DNA of 64,000 nt from Aldrovandia affinis. Lineage: Eukaryota > Chordata > Actinopteri > Notacanthiformes > Halosauridae. Shown here piece after piece: positions 1 to 13,746 of the stretch (the first letter of the stretch is position 1; every line of letters starts with the position of its first letter). The notes beneath the pieces are model-generated. The model did no database searches. It worked only from the letters and a program-made list of their open reading frames with translations, and was not told the origin of the DNA. The stretch covers positions 1,997,501 through 2,061,500 of the forward strand of contig JAINUG010000109.1 of the NCBI GenBank assembly GCA_029706075.1, given 5' to 3'. Position numbers and translations under genes: made by a program.

Positions 1-146
1 CTGAAGGAACACTTCTCAAAATTGTTAATTGGACACATGCCGGCCTTCACGATGATTGGTTGTAAAGGTGATATTTACAGCGTAATCATGCTAGCAGCCT
101 CTAAGGTGGAGGTTGATGTATGGTCAATGTGAGCCGGGGGTCCTTA

Positions 147-1634
<1,488 letters not shown>

Positions 1635-1727
1635 CTGTGCAGAGTCCAGCGCCGTGGGCGGGGCCTCCTTCCTTCACCTGCTTCACGAAGATCGTGTCCA
1701 TTGGCTCCAGCCTGTTCCGTGGTCTCC
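1635..1727 (-). CDS. arhgap21: arhgap21 coding exon 4 (PDZ domain, middle)
   Basis: A 93-nt minus-strand exon between a TTACCAG acceptor and a CACAG/GTGAC donor. It opens with two bases that complete the Gly codon begun by the 22-nt microexon, then reads [17 protein letters not shown] followed by [13 protein letters not shown], and leaves one base (G) for the next exon. Human ARHGAP21 has [28 protein letters not shown] here, nearly identical; ARHGAP23 differs more (VKNVKEDGPAHRAGLRTG as I recall). This is the PDZ stretch in which a hydrophobic strand (TIFVKQV) leads into the short GPA..AGL helix. Both phases fit the neighbouring exons exactly. Confidence 0.95.
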
Positions 1728-2905
1728 CTGGTAACAGCAGAACGAAGTGAGTCATAAGCTAAATATGACAAGCAGCCATGTACATGTATACATACTACAT
1801 GTACATGCCATATACAGCTTGGATGCTGGCTGTAGGTGTGTGCAATCAAGACTTCTACACATGATTTAATGACCAGTCAATGTTAACAGTCAACAGAAAG
1901 TAATTTGATATCCAATACAAGTTGTAAACTGTGAACATCCCTTCAGCATATGGAATTTATAGTACTACAAAGATGAAATTATACTCCACACCCCCATGCA
2001 TACATATGTGCAGACAAATGTGTAGACACACACATGCATTCACGCACAAGCAAACACACAAACACACCATTGATATGTCCCACTTTCAACAGCCTCAAAA
2101 TAAACAGTGCCCTGTGAGACTGCGCTTGCAGCCTGCCTACCTCCCCGTTGCTATCAGTGTACCCAGGGGGAGAGACGGACGGACGGACGGACGCACAATA
2201 TAGATCAGGTCTTATGAAACAAACCACAGACCCGGCCCAATCTCACTTCCATTGAGATTCCGGGTACAGACAACACAATGCGGACCCCATGAACAGCTGA
2301 TCACAGGTGAAACTGTAACAGACACTGACCAATCCTTTATCAGGCCGCTAGGGGTCTGAACCCCGCAGGGAATAAGCACGCAGACGTGCTGGAACATTCT
2401 GTGAGGTGCATCCCAGTTGCACTGCGATTCGGGAACTTGATGCCAACCAATGACACAGACTATATTTAAGCTGTTGCTTAGCAACGTCATTAAGAACGTT
2501 TGGTTAGGGGGGAAAAAAGGCCAACGCAGAGGAAGATATGAACGCTTAAACACACCACCAAGCTATAGACGAGGACAAGCTTTTAGAGCCTACAGCCCAA
2601 TTACAGCAAGCTTTGATTAAATTAATATAAAATACATGCAAACAAAAATGAACTTGAATTTGCATCTGATGAGGTAACATTTTGTATTTTATTTTTGCAC
2701 TGAAGGAACTACAGAGCATTTTATGTCATCTGAGATATGAATCGCAGCAGCAGTGATGAAAACTTTACCCAGGGTGCTGTACCTAAAGGAGGTCAATGAA
2801 CACCTACTGCAAACAGGAACCCACAGCCTCCCAGCTGCAGGAGGAAGTGAATACGCTTGAAGAGTGAAGCGATAATGAGTCATCTCTCTGTGGGCAGACA
2901 CAGCA

Positions 2906-3065
2906 GTGGGTGTGTGTGTATGGGGGGGGTCTGTGTGTGCATGTCCGTGTGAGAGAGTGTTTGTGCATGTGAGTTCTGTGTGTGTTCGTGCTCATGAGTG
3001 TGTGATTTTGCGTGTGTGTGTAAGCATGTGAGTCTGTGTGTGTCTGTGTTTGTGTGCATGCTTGT

Positions 3066-3107
<42 letters not shown>

Positions 3108-3150
3108 GCATGTGAGTCTGTATGTGTGCGCATGTGAGAATGTGTGTACT
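2906..3150. repeat. TG-rich microsatellite block
   Basis: Imperfect TGTGTG/CATGTGAG sequence with a pure (TG)n run of about 36 bp at 3,070-3,105. The words TAAGCATGTGAGTCTGT occur twice (3,020 and 3,105), showing a small internal duplication around the pure tract. Confidence 0.9.
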
Positions 3151-4660
3151 TCACACAACACTACAGCAAGGCCACAGACAGTATTGAAACCTATTGTTCC
3201 AATGAGGTTTGTGGAAGGAAATCTCCTGCTAAGAAAAGTAGCATGTTCTGTAGGTGTGCAACAGTGTGAGGGAAAGTCCAGCTGACGACAGCAGTCCAGC
3301 GTGATAATCGGAGCCTGCCGCCGTGAGATGCCGATGAGATCAGGCCGTGTGTACAGACGTGCGTTCACGCCACACAGCGTCACGGTTTCTGCATTTCACA
3401 TTCTCCAGCAATGCAACGGAGTAAACGGCTCTGATTTTCAGGAAACGTTTTGCCTCCTTTTTGTGTATGTGCGTGTGCGTGCATGCGAGTGTGTGCACAT
3501 GTGAGACTGCATGTGTGTTTTCCCGCTTTCATATCCCTGTATCCATGGTGATGAATATTTCATGCAAAGCCGTTGTGGAATGAGGAGGTATTATGTTGCC
3601 TTTTTTTCCCAGTGTGACAGCAGCAGAGTGAGCCAGGGAGCACACCACCGCTTCTCTCAATCCATTCAGAGTCCAAGCAGCAAAAACGCACACCCACACA
3701 ACTAAGAAAATGTGCAGAATGTATCAGTCATGGCCGCTCTTATATACAGTGGAGTCACAGCTTGGGAGCTGGGTTTAAAACCAGATGGCTGAAGGTTCCA
3801 AACCCTTTCCGCAAAACATCCAGCCTTAAAAACAAACAGCATTTCAGATGAAAGCCATGCACAGGCATTTCCCATGGATAAGTACATCTGCTCAGCAAAG
3901 GAGAGATGAAAATAAATCTAAATGTAAAAAAATTTTTAAATGCACCCCCAAAGACTCAAAGCACTAACTCTAAATCCATCGTGCAGCTAATAGCTTGGTT
4001 ATTGGTATTGGTGATGAACAGAAACACACGTGGGAGTCTCTCTGCATTCTAAACAGAGAGAGCTGTACACTTATATCTTTCAACATGAATACTTATGCAA
4101 TGATTACAAATACATGTCATTTATCAATGTTGTCATAGCGCTGCATGCATTACCATCACCATTGTTGCACATGCATATCATAGATATATAATGTTACAAC
4201 GTGCGTACATGAATCCATACTGCCTAAAGTAAAGCGTGATTATGCAGCGTCGCCCATGGTAACGGCAGCATGTTGCCCTCTGTAGCCTTGCTGAACTCGC
4301 AGCGTGTGGCGGCTCCTCTCCACCGCGGGTCACGCAAGTTCGTGCGCTGGCTATTCGGCTGCCCAGGAGACAGTGTCGGGAATGCCCAAACAGGTTCTCT
4401 CACTGTCGGGTTCCCCTCTGTTCCTGCAGCAGGCGCCTTCGTGTGGAGAGCAAACCAGCACTTTGCATGCGGTGTTCCTGCCTAGTTAATTAGTAGTTTC
4501 TCTGTTTATTCTTTTTTGGCATTTTTGATTTGTTGGCGTCGGGACCGTGACACACAATGAGAACAAACGAGATAATTCCAGAGTCATTCCAGTTTACACT
4601 CCTCTGGTGTGTGTGTGTGAGCGTGTTGCCAGCTTTTTCCCTGCAGAGGGGTGAATGTCA

Positions 4661-4900
4661 ATACCTTCCCAAATTACTTGAAGCCCTGCTATGGACACAG
4701 GGCTGGGACTACAAACGTGGTGTCAATTGGGACTACAAACATGGTGTTAGCAGCTTTAGGGATACGTGCACACTGGTCTAGTTTGAGGGATAAACGCCAT
4801 CCGTTTACATACTCACTCACTTTCTGCAAGTAAAGGGATCTAGGTTTTCAGAGGCATTCCTCCCCTTTCTGGTTGCTGTTCCAACTGATGGCCACTAGAG
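4661..4900 (+). repeat. 240-bp dispersed repeat, copy 1
   Basis: Matches 7,927-8,166 base for base over 240 positions with about 93% identity by eye and no length difference. It contains an internal near-repeat (GGGACTACAAACNTGGTG twice). No terminal inverted repeats, A-tail or reading frame are visible, so the family is unknown. Confidence 0.8.
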
Positions 4901-4992
4901 TGTAACTGAAGGTGTTGTCAGAGGCTGTAAATGGGGGGAGTTTGTTTCCTGGCCTTTTAAAATTCAGGGCAAGCAGCGTAGTGGAATGTGAG

Positions 4993-5112
4993 GTTTGTGG
5001 GGCAGGGTGGGTATAGGGTCCAGGCCCTGGTCAGGGTGGATACAGGGTCCATGCCCTGGGTAGTAGAACGTGAGCGGGTTTGTGGGGCAGGGTGGGAATG
5101 GGGTCTGTGCCC
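4993..5112 (+). repeat. short GC-rich tandem repeat
   Basis: The words TTTGTGGGGCAGGGTGGG and GGGTCCANGCCCTGG each recur in about three imperfect units, just before an SINE/LINE tail fragment. Confidence 0.65.
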
Positions 5113-5114
5113 TA

Positions 5115-5275
5115 CATATACATTTGACATTTTAAGCATTTAGCAGATGCTTTTATCCAGAGCGACTTACAAGATGTGCATAAATACATGGTAGGAACAA
5201 TCATAGTTCGCGCAAAAGATCAGTGCAGTAATACAGTGATAGCAGGCAGCTGCGTACCATACCTGTAACACTGGA
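5115..5275 (-). repeat. SINE/LINE tail fragment (GCATTTAGCAGATGC type)
   Basis: Begins with ACATTTGACATTTTAAGC and the conserved fish tail ATTTAGCAGATGCTTTTATCC-AGAGCGACTTACAA, then continues with a body (ATCAGTGCAGTAATAC, CAGCTGCGTACCATACCTGTAACAC) shared with 45,314-45,475. The shared body shows that both are copies of one family, distinct from the common SINE of this window. Confidence 0.7.
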
Positions 5276-5799
5276 AAGGAAAAGGTTCGTAATAGTAAAT
5301 CACCACATACACATCTACCTACATCCACCTTTCAGTGCACCGCAGGGCTGATGGGAAAGCAATGTATCCACAAACGGAGGTCATACGAAGATGTGCACAG
5401 AAAAGGGCTTCCAGAAACACGGTGCAGCTTGTCAGGCGTGGGTGTACATTCCACAAGCCCGTAGTAGGGGGTTGGAAAAATATATAAAAATAAAAATCGC
5501 ACTCGCTCTTCAGATCAGAAGAGTAGGTTGTATACGGGTATGTCACAAGTTGGGTCAGTTCTTTGGCTGCCAGACCGTATGAAACTTCTGCAGCTCCCCA
5601 TGCTGTTGAGCACTTGGTTTAGGCCTGGGGGATGTCCACGAGCGCGTAGGAGTCTAATCCCAGCACAGGAGCCGCCGCTGCTGCGTTAGCCCTGTTAACT
5701 ACTTCCCAGGCGACCTCCGAGGCTTTGCCTTCTGCCGGGGGGGGCTAAACCCGCATCAGAAGAGCCGGGGGTGAGGCTAAGACAGGGTGGTGTGATTAG

Positions 5800-6160
5800 C
5801 GGTGCTCTTCGCTCTGCCTCCTCTGGACAACTGGATGTCTCGTCCCTTCGGGCACCTGGCAGCCGCTCCTGGCGCCATGGCCCCACCTCTTCTCTGTCCT
5901 GCCCCCCCCCTGGTCCTGGAACAACCTTCCACTCTCGGTCAGGACTGCAGAATCGCTGGCAATCTTCCGCAGAGACTGAAAACCCACCTCTTCAGACTAC
6001 ACTTCCACTAAATGTAAATATTTCAAAAATAAGGGGTTGTGGTGCGCATCTATTGTATTGCGGCCGTACTGATCTCTTGCTCTAGTTGTGATCATTCTTG
6101 CCACCTGAAATGCACTTATTGTAAGTCGCTCTGGATAAGAGGCTGCTAAATGTCAAAAAT
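5800..6160 (+). repeat. L2-like LINE 3' end
   Basis: One frame ends ...LPQRLKTHLFRLHFH and stop, resembling the C-terminus of fish L2-type reverse transcriptases (LKTHLFRLAF). It is followed by a short 3' UTR that ends in GTAAGTCGCTCTGGATAAGA and GCTAAATG, the tail also used by the SINEs here. The copy is 5'-truncated and diverged. Confidence 0.65.
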
Positions 6161-6549
6161 GCAAAAGGTACAAACAGCAGGTGTTATGCAACACCGCTAC
6201 GTCTGCCTCACCCATACGAGCAATAGCTTGACTTAAGCTCCATCTCCATGCCACTTTGCTGCCCCCTGGTGCTGAGAGATGAGATCTCTGGGTTTTGTGT
6301 GAAGGAAGGAGGACTTTCATTTAAGGCTTTCAATACCTGACCATAGAAAATCTAAATGGCCATTTCAAAAGAATAAATTGTGTTTGGGTAAAAGTAACAA
6401 TTCTTCAAATGTGGGCATGAATGACGCGTGTGCATCTGAGTGCGTGACAGGAACAATAAGTTGTTTGGCTTCCTGGTTTATCCCCTGCAACAGGTACTGC
6501 TGCAGACAGCGTTTATTTTATTAAAGGCATATCATCAATATGGATTTTT

Positions 6550-6890
6550 ATTTTTAATTTCATAATTTCTTCGATTTTCCCGTTTTTCTCCCAATTTGGT
6601 GGCCAATTGTACCCTCTATTCCTTCCATTCACCCTCCCCCACGAGGCTGCTGCCAGTCTCTACGGGACAAGCCAATACCCTGAGGCCGGCAATGATCCAA
6701 GGCCTCCTCCAAGACGGAACTCGCCCACTTGTCTTACAAGGACATCCTCCGCTCTTCTCGGCGAGCTCGTGCCGGCTCTCCCTCCCCCCTCCCCCTGGGG
6801 CGGACAGCCAGTTGTTCGAACCCCGGCCACAGTGGGCAACCTGCATTCCGGGCGAATGCTTTTCCTGTTACACCACCCGAGGCCCCTATC
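6550..6890 (-). repeat. SINE family B, copy 1
   Basis: Reverse copy of the family defined by the full copy at 30,771-31,126: TTTTTCTCCCAATTTGGTGG at one end, a middle with CTCTACGGGACAAGC and GACGGAACTCG, and a tRNA-like head (GTTCGAACCCCGGCCAC). The flanks TATCATCAATATGGATTTTT and TATCAACATGGAAATTTTAA look like a decayed target-site duplication. Confidence 0.75.
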
Positions 6891-6930
6891 AACATGGAAA
6901 TTTTAATATCGTCCAAGCCTAATAATAATA

Positions 6931-7030
6931 ATATATGCCATTTAGCAGACGCTTTTATCCAAAGCAACTTACAGTAGTGAATGCATACATTTTTCAGTAC
7001 ATGTTGCCCCAATGGGAATCGAAGCCTGAG
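6931..7030 (-). repeat. tRNA/LINE-tail SINE fragment
   Basis: ATGCCATTTAGCAGACGCTT and CAACTTACAGTAGTGAATGCA recur at 31,694-31,850 and 59,857-59,905, marking a third repeat family with the same tail but a different body. Confidence 0.6.
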
Positions 7031-7926
7031 TGTGAGCCTAATGCTGAGTGAGTTCCTGTGTGCTCCTTTTTCATTTGATCTAACATTAGCAAAATGTTAA
7101 ATTCCACCCTTTCATTTGTCTTGATATTCAGAAAACTGTCAACAGAGGGCAGCAAAATCACACTGCACATAAACCTTGAATACCGGATCCTAGGTTTCTG
7201 AGCAAAAATCGCAGTATTTCTCTCATTAGCTTGTAGCTGTGAAGAGGGCTGAATTGTGGCCCTCCAGGATCAGTGTTAGGGACACCTAATTAATTAAAGT
7301 ATTGATTCAGATAATTGCATCCAGCCTTGATTTCCTTGAGCAGATTTAAACGGATGTCAAATTAAATTATTGTCAAACTACACTCAAAATGCTAATCGTA
7401 TGTGTTGTCATTGGTGCAACCTTAGCTAACTGCAATTAACTAGAAATGAGAACGGCAGGAGTGATCAATAACAACAGCAGAAAAAAAAGACACGGGCAGT
7501 GGCACACTTCATCTCCCTCAGTCTCCACTCTCCCTGAAGCCCAATTCATGCTCCATCTGGCATTTATGGTCACAAACAGCAAGCCCGGGTTCTGTAGATG
7601 GGAGGTCATTCATGCTCCAAAGAGCAAAGTGTGTAATTACACTCCAGGACAATAGGTGGCGGTATAGATGATTTATTTGTTTCGTCCACTGTGCATGACG
7701 GATCGAACATAAACCGGGCTTTAGCCTCCATGCATACACACTAACAGCACACACTCCTGTTACACTCAATATGGATTAATACAGCTGACACGTAGGGATG
7801 GAGTTGGCGGAAACTGACTTTCCTGTGAATATTGTGGAGTGGCCCCTGATAGTGAAAGTGTGTGGGGGGTTCACTAAGGGGGTAGCTGTTCATTCATAAA
7901 GTCGAAGTGCATCCCCATCATTCTGG

Positions 7927-8166
7927 GTACCTTCCCAAATTACTTGAACCCCTGCTACGGACACAGGACTGGGACTACAAACATGGTGCCAACTGGGACT
8001 ACAAACATGGTGTTAGCAGCTTTACAGATACGTGCACACTGGTCTAGCTTGAGGGATAAACGTCATCCATTTACATTCTCACTCACTTTCTGCAAGTAAA
8101 GGGATCTAGGTTTTCAGAGGCATTCCTCCCCTTTCTGGCTGCAGTTCCAACTGATGGCCACTAGAG
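7927..8166 (+). repeat. 240-bp dispersed repeat, copy 2
   Basis: Direct-orientation partner of 4,661-4,900, 3.3 kb away. Similarity begins at TACCTTCCCAAATTAC and stops at GGCCACTAGAG; the flanking sequences differ. The pair could be two insertions of one element or a local duplication. Confidence 0.8.
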
Positions 8167-8393
8167 GCCCCTGTGCAAATACGGTCTGTGTGAATGTTTG
8201 GGCCAAAACAGCCATCATCCCCTGGGAACATCAGCAGGCCAGGGGTAAATTGCATGTAGACACCAGCCTTTGCCACAACAAAAATACAGACATAAGCCCT
8301 CATCTTACTGGCTGGAGAGGAGGGCAGGCGGAGAGATGGTGCTACATCAGCTTATAGTGTTCTCTTTTTTACACTTTACACTGAACTGAAACT

Positions 8394-8891
8394 TGCTGTT
8401 AATTGTTCTTAATTAGACACTTTTCATTTCTATTTAAGTATGATTTACTATCTTAAGGCCATATTATGTCAGAAACGGCTATTCATGCCATGAACAATAA
8501 ATGTCCCATATTCACATCCCAGGAATGTATATCAGTCAATCAGCTAATGCTCTCGTTTTCTGTAATGTGCCGTATGACACATGATTCCTTCAGAGAGAGG
8601 TTACATTTTTCACTTGACTCAATTGTAGACTGGCAGGTGAAATCAGTGGGGGGCTAATTGTTGAAAGTGTGGACAGCTGGTCACTCAAACTAAACCATTT
8701 GTGGTTGAAGAATTGAAGAATTCAATGATAGGGCAAATGGCAACGAGCCAAACCTGCATTGTGTTAAAATAAGTTTAAGGAAAAAAATTATCTTGCACAC
8801 ATGTTTTCAACAACCTTAATTGACCAAGAGATTGACTGTAACAAAAGCCAGAGTACAGAGTGGCCTCCAGGGCCAAGTTTGGGAACCACGG
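8394..8891 (+). mobile_element. hAT-type MITE, partial copy
   Basis: Inverted relative of 22,338-22,961, matching through blocks such as AATTGTTCTTAATTAGACAC, GCCATGAACAATAAATGTCC, TGGCAGGTGAAATCAGTGGG and TTCAACAACCTTAATTGA. The right end retains a decayed terminus (TTTGGGAACCACGG); the left terminus has been lost. Confidence 0.75.
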
Positions 8892-10507
8892 GTCTACATG
8901 ATCATTTTGGTTTTTATTCCAGTGCTTGTACTTTCTGTTACCACAAAATAACAACACAACAACCATGTTGAAAGGCCAGCACTCAAACACTAACTCTTTG
9001 TAAAAATGTAGAAATTGTAGTTCCAAAAAGCACTGATCTCCCTACAACACAGACACATTTGGGCTTAATGGCTCAGAGTGCCCTGATCACAGCTGTACCA
9101 GGTTTTGTAAAACAGTCACTGGTTCTTCAATATCAAATCAGCATCAACTGGCATTAGTGTTGACTCACACTTGGCTCGGCAAACAGCAAACTTTTCATTA
9201 TTCAAAAACACTTTTTCAAAAGATGACAAACAATGTGGGACCCATATATATTCTTCCAAACTCTATATATGGTCTGGCTAACAGCTATCATCAGACTACG
9301 CTATAAGTACACAATAAAAACTTAATGGACATCCCTCTGCAGAGAATAAGCACAGCTGGCTATCTGAACAGCAGTCAGTGGTTAGAAACCAAATCAGAGA
9401 CTAGCTTAAACAGCTCCTGGGTGTCACCAAAAGCAGCTGTATCAAGCTTACCTTGTTCACGGTGTAGTGCCATCCATCTACACTGTATGTCAGGTGGTAT
9501 ACTGGTGTAAAAACAGCCGCTTTTCCCGATGTGCACTCTCTAGCCGAGGCCTTGTTTAATAACACTCCTTTTTGGCATTCCGTCCTCACAGCACAGCTGA
9601 GCGGTTGGTGTGGGCTGGCCCATTTTTTTAAATGGTATTTTTTTTTATTCAATGATGTTATTCTGCGGTTCTGGACCCCAGCCCTCTGGCTCTGGGGTGC
9701 AGGCATTATGCAACAGGCAGAGGCGTGCCGCTCGCTATGTGGCCAGCAGGGGGCGCCTGAGCTGCCAGCCTCAGAGAGCACCAGGTGCCCTGTCACGCTC
9801 AACCCCCCACCCCACCCCCTCCTCATTTCTTAAGATGAGGTCATACGAACAACATGTTGGTTAACTAACTACCTTTTCCTTAAGGGTCACTGTGAAAAGA
9901 AATCGATCAAGAAAAATGGGAAAGTCTTGTGACAGTCTTAAAAAAAGAAAAAGGAAAAAGGGTGTAGCCAGGAGCCACTGAGGAATATGAAAACAGAGGG
10001 CGTATTTGTAGTATGCGTCCATGCTGGGTCGCGTTTAGAACAGCTCACATATCCCTTTATCAGTTGCACATCATTCCTGGCAAGAGCAGGAGGTCGCCAG
10101 AGCTTTCAGTTGCCCACTGTTGCCTAGATACCCTTACCCTCTTGGACTGAACAGAACTGGCTGTTGATCTCCAATAAATCACAGTTTTATAACTTGTCTG
10201 CATACCCACACTCTCTCTTTACCATCTGTGTACGATAATAAAATAAAGATCCAAAGTGCAGTATGCCCGACAGGTCCATTTATAATCAAGGGTTTTCCAA
10301 ACAGAACTTAAATCAGAAACGACCCGCGTGCCCAGATGAAGCGTGGGCCGTAGCTGTGAAAGGGGCCAGAGCGCCCAGCGTCTAAATTCGACTCGTAGAT
10401 TTTAAGGTCTCGGCTCTGCAGTGCTCGTCCTCTAGGGGAACAAGAGGCTGGTGGCCTGAAGTCACCTTTCTGAAGAGTCCCTCTGAAGATCCTCCACTCA
10501 TTATTTG

Positions 10508-10726
10508 GGCAGCAGTATAATAGTAGTGTAATGGTTAGGGAGCTGGACTTGTAACTCAGAGGTTGCAGGCTCGATTCGCAGGTGGAACACTGCTGTTGTA
10601 CCCTTGAGCAAGGTACTCAACCTGAGTTGCTTCAGTAAATATCCAGTTGTATAAATGGACTGAATGTAAGGATATGTAAACTGTCAAGCGCTGAAGAGCG
10701 TCTGCTAAAGGCCTAAAATGTAAAAT
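10508..10726 (+). repeat. SINE family A, copy 1
   Basis: tRNA-like head (TAGTGTAATGGTTAGGGAG ... GCTCGATTCGCAGGTGG), a conserved body (TTGTACCCTTGAGCAAGGTA, GCTTCAGTAAATATCCAG) and the tail GAGCGTCTGCTAAA. Nearly full length. Confidence 0.85.
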
Positions 10727-11090
10727 GTGAATGTATTCCATACACTCCTGTTGGCCTCTACCAGTTCCTCCACAGAATCTCAGCAGTTAAAGCGGATATC
10801 AGGTCTGATCCTCCTCATTGGTGAGAGACTCCATATCTAAATCCAGATCATAATCACAATTCTATGCCTTATTTGTGGTTAAAAAGAAAGAAACATGAGG
10901 ATGCTAGTGGCCCATGCTGTCATGGCACTGTTCTAGTGTGTGGATGAATCTGGATTCTTTGTGGGCGAAACGCTCTCTTGTGATTGCACAATGAAACATA
11001 TTTGGTAGCAACAGCAGTGTTGTGGGCGCCATTTCTCCTTTATCGTTTACTGTGCCTGTACCACAGACCTGTAATTATTCTAGATGTGCA

Positions 11091-11425
11091 AACCCTCCCC
11101 AGTGTACACTGTATTTACCCCAGATATGCACTCCCTCCCCATAGTGTACACTGAACTTAACCCAGCTATGCACTCCCTCTCCACAGTGTGCACTGTACTT
11201 AACCCAGCTATGCACTCCCTCCCCATAGTGTACACTGTACTTAACCCAGCTATGCACTCCCTCCCCATAGTGTACACTGAACTTAACCCAGCTATGCACT
11301 CCCTCCCCACAGTGTACACTGTACTTAACCCAGCTATGCACTCCCTCCCCACAGTGTACACTGTACTTAACCCAGCTATGCACTCCCTCCCCACAGTGTA
11401 AACTGTACTTAACCCAGCTATGCTG
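11091..11425. repeat. 42-bp minisatellite
   Basis: About eight units of 42 bp; CAGCTATGCACTCCC recurs at exactly 42-bp steps (11,163, 11,205, 11,247 ...). Units differ mainly at CATAGTGTACACTGAAC versus CACAGTGTACACTGTAC. Because 42 is a multiple of 3, all frames stay open on both strands, giving long false reading frames. Confidence 0.95.
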
Positions 11426-12615
11426 TAAGTGCTTACCTGCTGAGCAACACCAGGCACTGGGCTAGAATGTGACACTGCCATTGGCTACTTTACCTCACTC
11501 CTCATAATGATGGTGACAGTAATAATAATAAACGTTTAGTAAACAGAGCGCATGTTAAAATAGAACTTCTCTGTCTCCGTCGGTCATACGTCCTCTGCGA
11601 TCAGACGGTGTGGATACTCCTGCTTAACTCCTGACAGGCAGACGGGAGCACCGACGAGCTGCGTCCAGAGGGGAAGGCCTGGAAGGACGACGCGTCGAAA
11701 GCGAAGTGCGAGAGGGCCATGACGCCCAGAAGGAAGCTGGCGTGACGCAGTGCGGTGTGTCACCTCTCCAGTCTCTAACCCCTCTGCTCATGCTACCTGT
11801 ACACACTACCCAGCCCCAGGCACCTCGAAGAAAGAGGAAGCCTCCATTTTAGGAGGAACAAACTGTACTGTTTCATAAAGGGGGCTCTCTATGAACCAGT
11901 CCCGGTAGGGCATGAGGGGGAGGGGATGTGTACTGCGTGTGATTTATTTACACCCCTCTTTAGAATAGGACTTGAAACTTGCTACGTCCATGGCACAGAT
12001 CGAAAACCCGGACACCAACCAAAACAAAAGGACACAAGACATAGCCCATCTGTTAGTGTCAGTAAGGGAACTGTGCCCGGTCAGGAGGTCAGGACTGGGG
12101 GGGTAGTGTGGTGGTCGGTGGGCTTGGCAGGGCTGCATCCGGCCATGGTGAGGATGGGGTGTGAGGCATGCAGGGGAGGCGCAGCTTTGCATGACAGTGA
12201 GGGATCGGGACAGATCAAACACACTCACACCACATCCCTGCGAGAGATGGTGATAGATCTCACACAGACAGACAAGACAGACAGACTAGACAGACAGACG
12301 CACACAGCGTCCATGCTGCACCAAACCGGCCTCCTGCACCGCGCTCCACTCAAAGATCAGAGAGACCTGCAGGTTTGACAGGTCTTCCTCCCCATAAGCC
12401 GGGGGAGGGAACCCAGGGGTACTTGAGTGGCTTGGGTTGTTAATGTCGGACTCAAGAGGATTTACGCCATGCTCTTAACTCCTCAGTGGATTTGGCTTCA
12501 GCCGCCATTTAAGTCCCACGCAAACTCTCCCCAGTATGTGCGCACAGATTTAAAGGTAGTCAGCCAAGAGGCGAATCACCACTGCTTTTTACACCGCATC
12601 GGCAAAGGAGTGAAC

Positions 12616-12768
12616 AGCTGGCTGGTGACTGGGCTGACTCGGGTAACAGCAGTGGGAGGAGCGAACGGCTGGCTTGTGATTGGGCTGGCTCTGGTAACAG
12701 CAGTGGGAGGAGCGAATGGCTGGCTTGTGATTGGGCTGGCTCTGGTAACAGCAGTGGGAGCTGGCACC
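12616..12768. repeat. 51-bp tandem repeat, three units
   Basis: GGCTGGCTTGTGATTGGGCT ... GTGGGAGGAGCGAA recurs at 12,616, 12,667 and 12,718. Units two and three are almost identical; unit one is diverged. The period is a multiple of 3, which explains the open frames here. Confidence 0.92.
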
Positions 12769-13304
12769 AGGACAGCAGGATGGAAATACAGAGGTGTGTC
12801 GGGCGCTGAATTCAGTGATTGACAGGACTGTTACGGTGTACACCTCCTGCTGCCTAATATGCCCAGTCAGTCCAATTCCAAAAGGCAGGGTTTCCGATTT
12901 GATACTGGGAGGGGAGAGGAATCAGAAAGGCCCTTCAGTGTTTCTAATTGGCTACTGAACAGTTAACGGATGATTGCTTATAATGTGATCCGTCAAAAGT
13001 ACAACTCAACTTTTGCTGCACAAAAAAGACAAATCGGCGTAAAAACAATGTATAGCCCTCTGGTCTCTCCATCGCCCGTCAGCGTACGAGCCCCACTGAA
13101 AATGCATTAGCTCAACCTCTTTTGATGGATGTGACTGTGACCGCAGCCTTGTGCATTACGCTACGCTGAGAGAGAGAAGATTGATGGGGGTCGAAGAAAG
13201 AGTGTGGTTACACCCCCACTCCAAATTTGACCTAAACATAAAATGTTCATGAATCTGTTGTTGGGGTACACACAGCTGAAGAAAGCCAACATCCCAGGAT
13301 TGAG

Positions 13305-13500
13305 AATAAGAATAAGAACATAAGAATATATGTGAACATGAGAATATATAACAAGAACAGGCTATTCAGCCCATCTTGGCTCACTGTTCACAGTACCTAC
13401 AGTCTAGAGAGTATTTGGCACTGCATCAAGCCTGGACTTCAACACCCCAAGGGTCTCCGTCTCGACTACATGACCTGGCGAGCTGTCCCGTTGCCAGCTC
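13305..13500 (+). repeat. ancient dispersed repeat (AAGAACATAAGAA type)
   Basis: AGAATAAGAACATAAGAATA, GGCTATTCAGCCCATCTTGG and AAGCCTGGACTTCAACACCC follow the word order of an old repeat common in early-branching ray-finned fish, in which a GGCCATTCGGCCCATC box precedes a split-tract line about a slack or bound segment. The copy is incomplete and diverged. Confidence 0.5.
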
Positions 13501-13706
13501 TCTGAACGGGCAGGCGGAAGGTTCTAGAGCGCCGTAATAACAGACCTGGCTGTGTGAACTGGATGAACTGATCGAGCAGCGGCTGCTGAGCCGGCGCCAA
13601 CAGGAGCCAGCTGCAGCAAAAGGCAGAATCTTGGACTTGGACTTGGACCGCAACCCACAGGGGTTTCCTGCACAGAACCACAACAGAACCATCCAACAGC
13701 ATCCCC

Positions 13707-13708
<2 letters not shown>

Positions 13709-13742
<34 letters not shown>
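13709..13742. repeat. (CA)n microsatellite
   Basis: A pure run of about 17 CA units directly after CATCCCCCC. Confidence 0.95.

Positions 13743-13746
<4 letters not shown>

Noticed and set aside
2880-3383. A 167-residue minus-strand frame rich in His and Thr
   Set aside because: It is the translation of the TG/CA microsatellite and its flanks, with no splice context or family match.
10508-10600. tRNA gene on the basis of A- and B-box-like words
   Set aside because: The words belong to the SINE family A head; no cloverleaf with an intact acceptor stem is present, and the same head recurs in many copies.
11475-11515. Alternative tiny exon with a GAG/GTAAAG donor
   Set aside because: It would insert a stop codon; the 22-nt exon at 14,066 satisfies phase and similarity.
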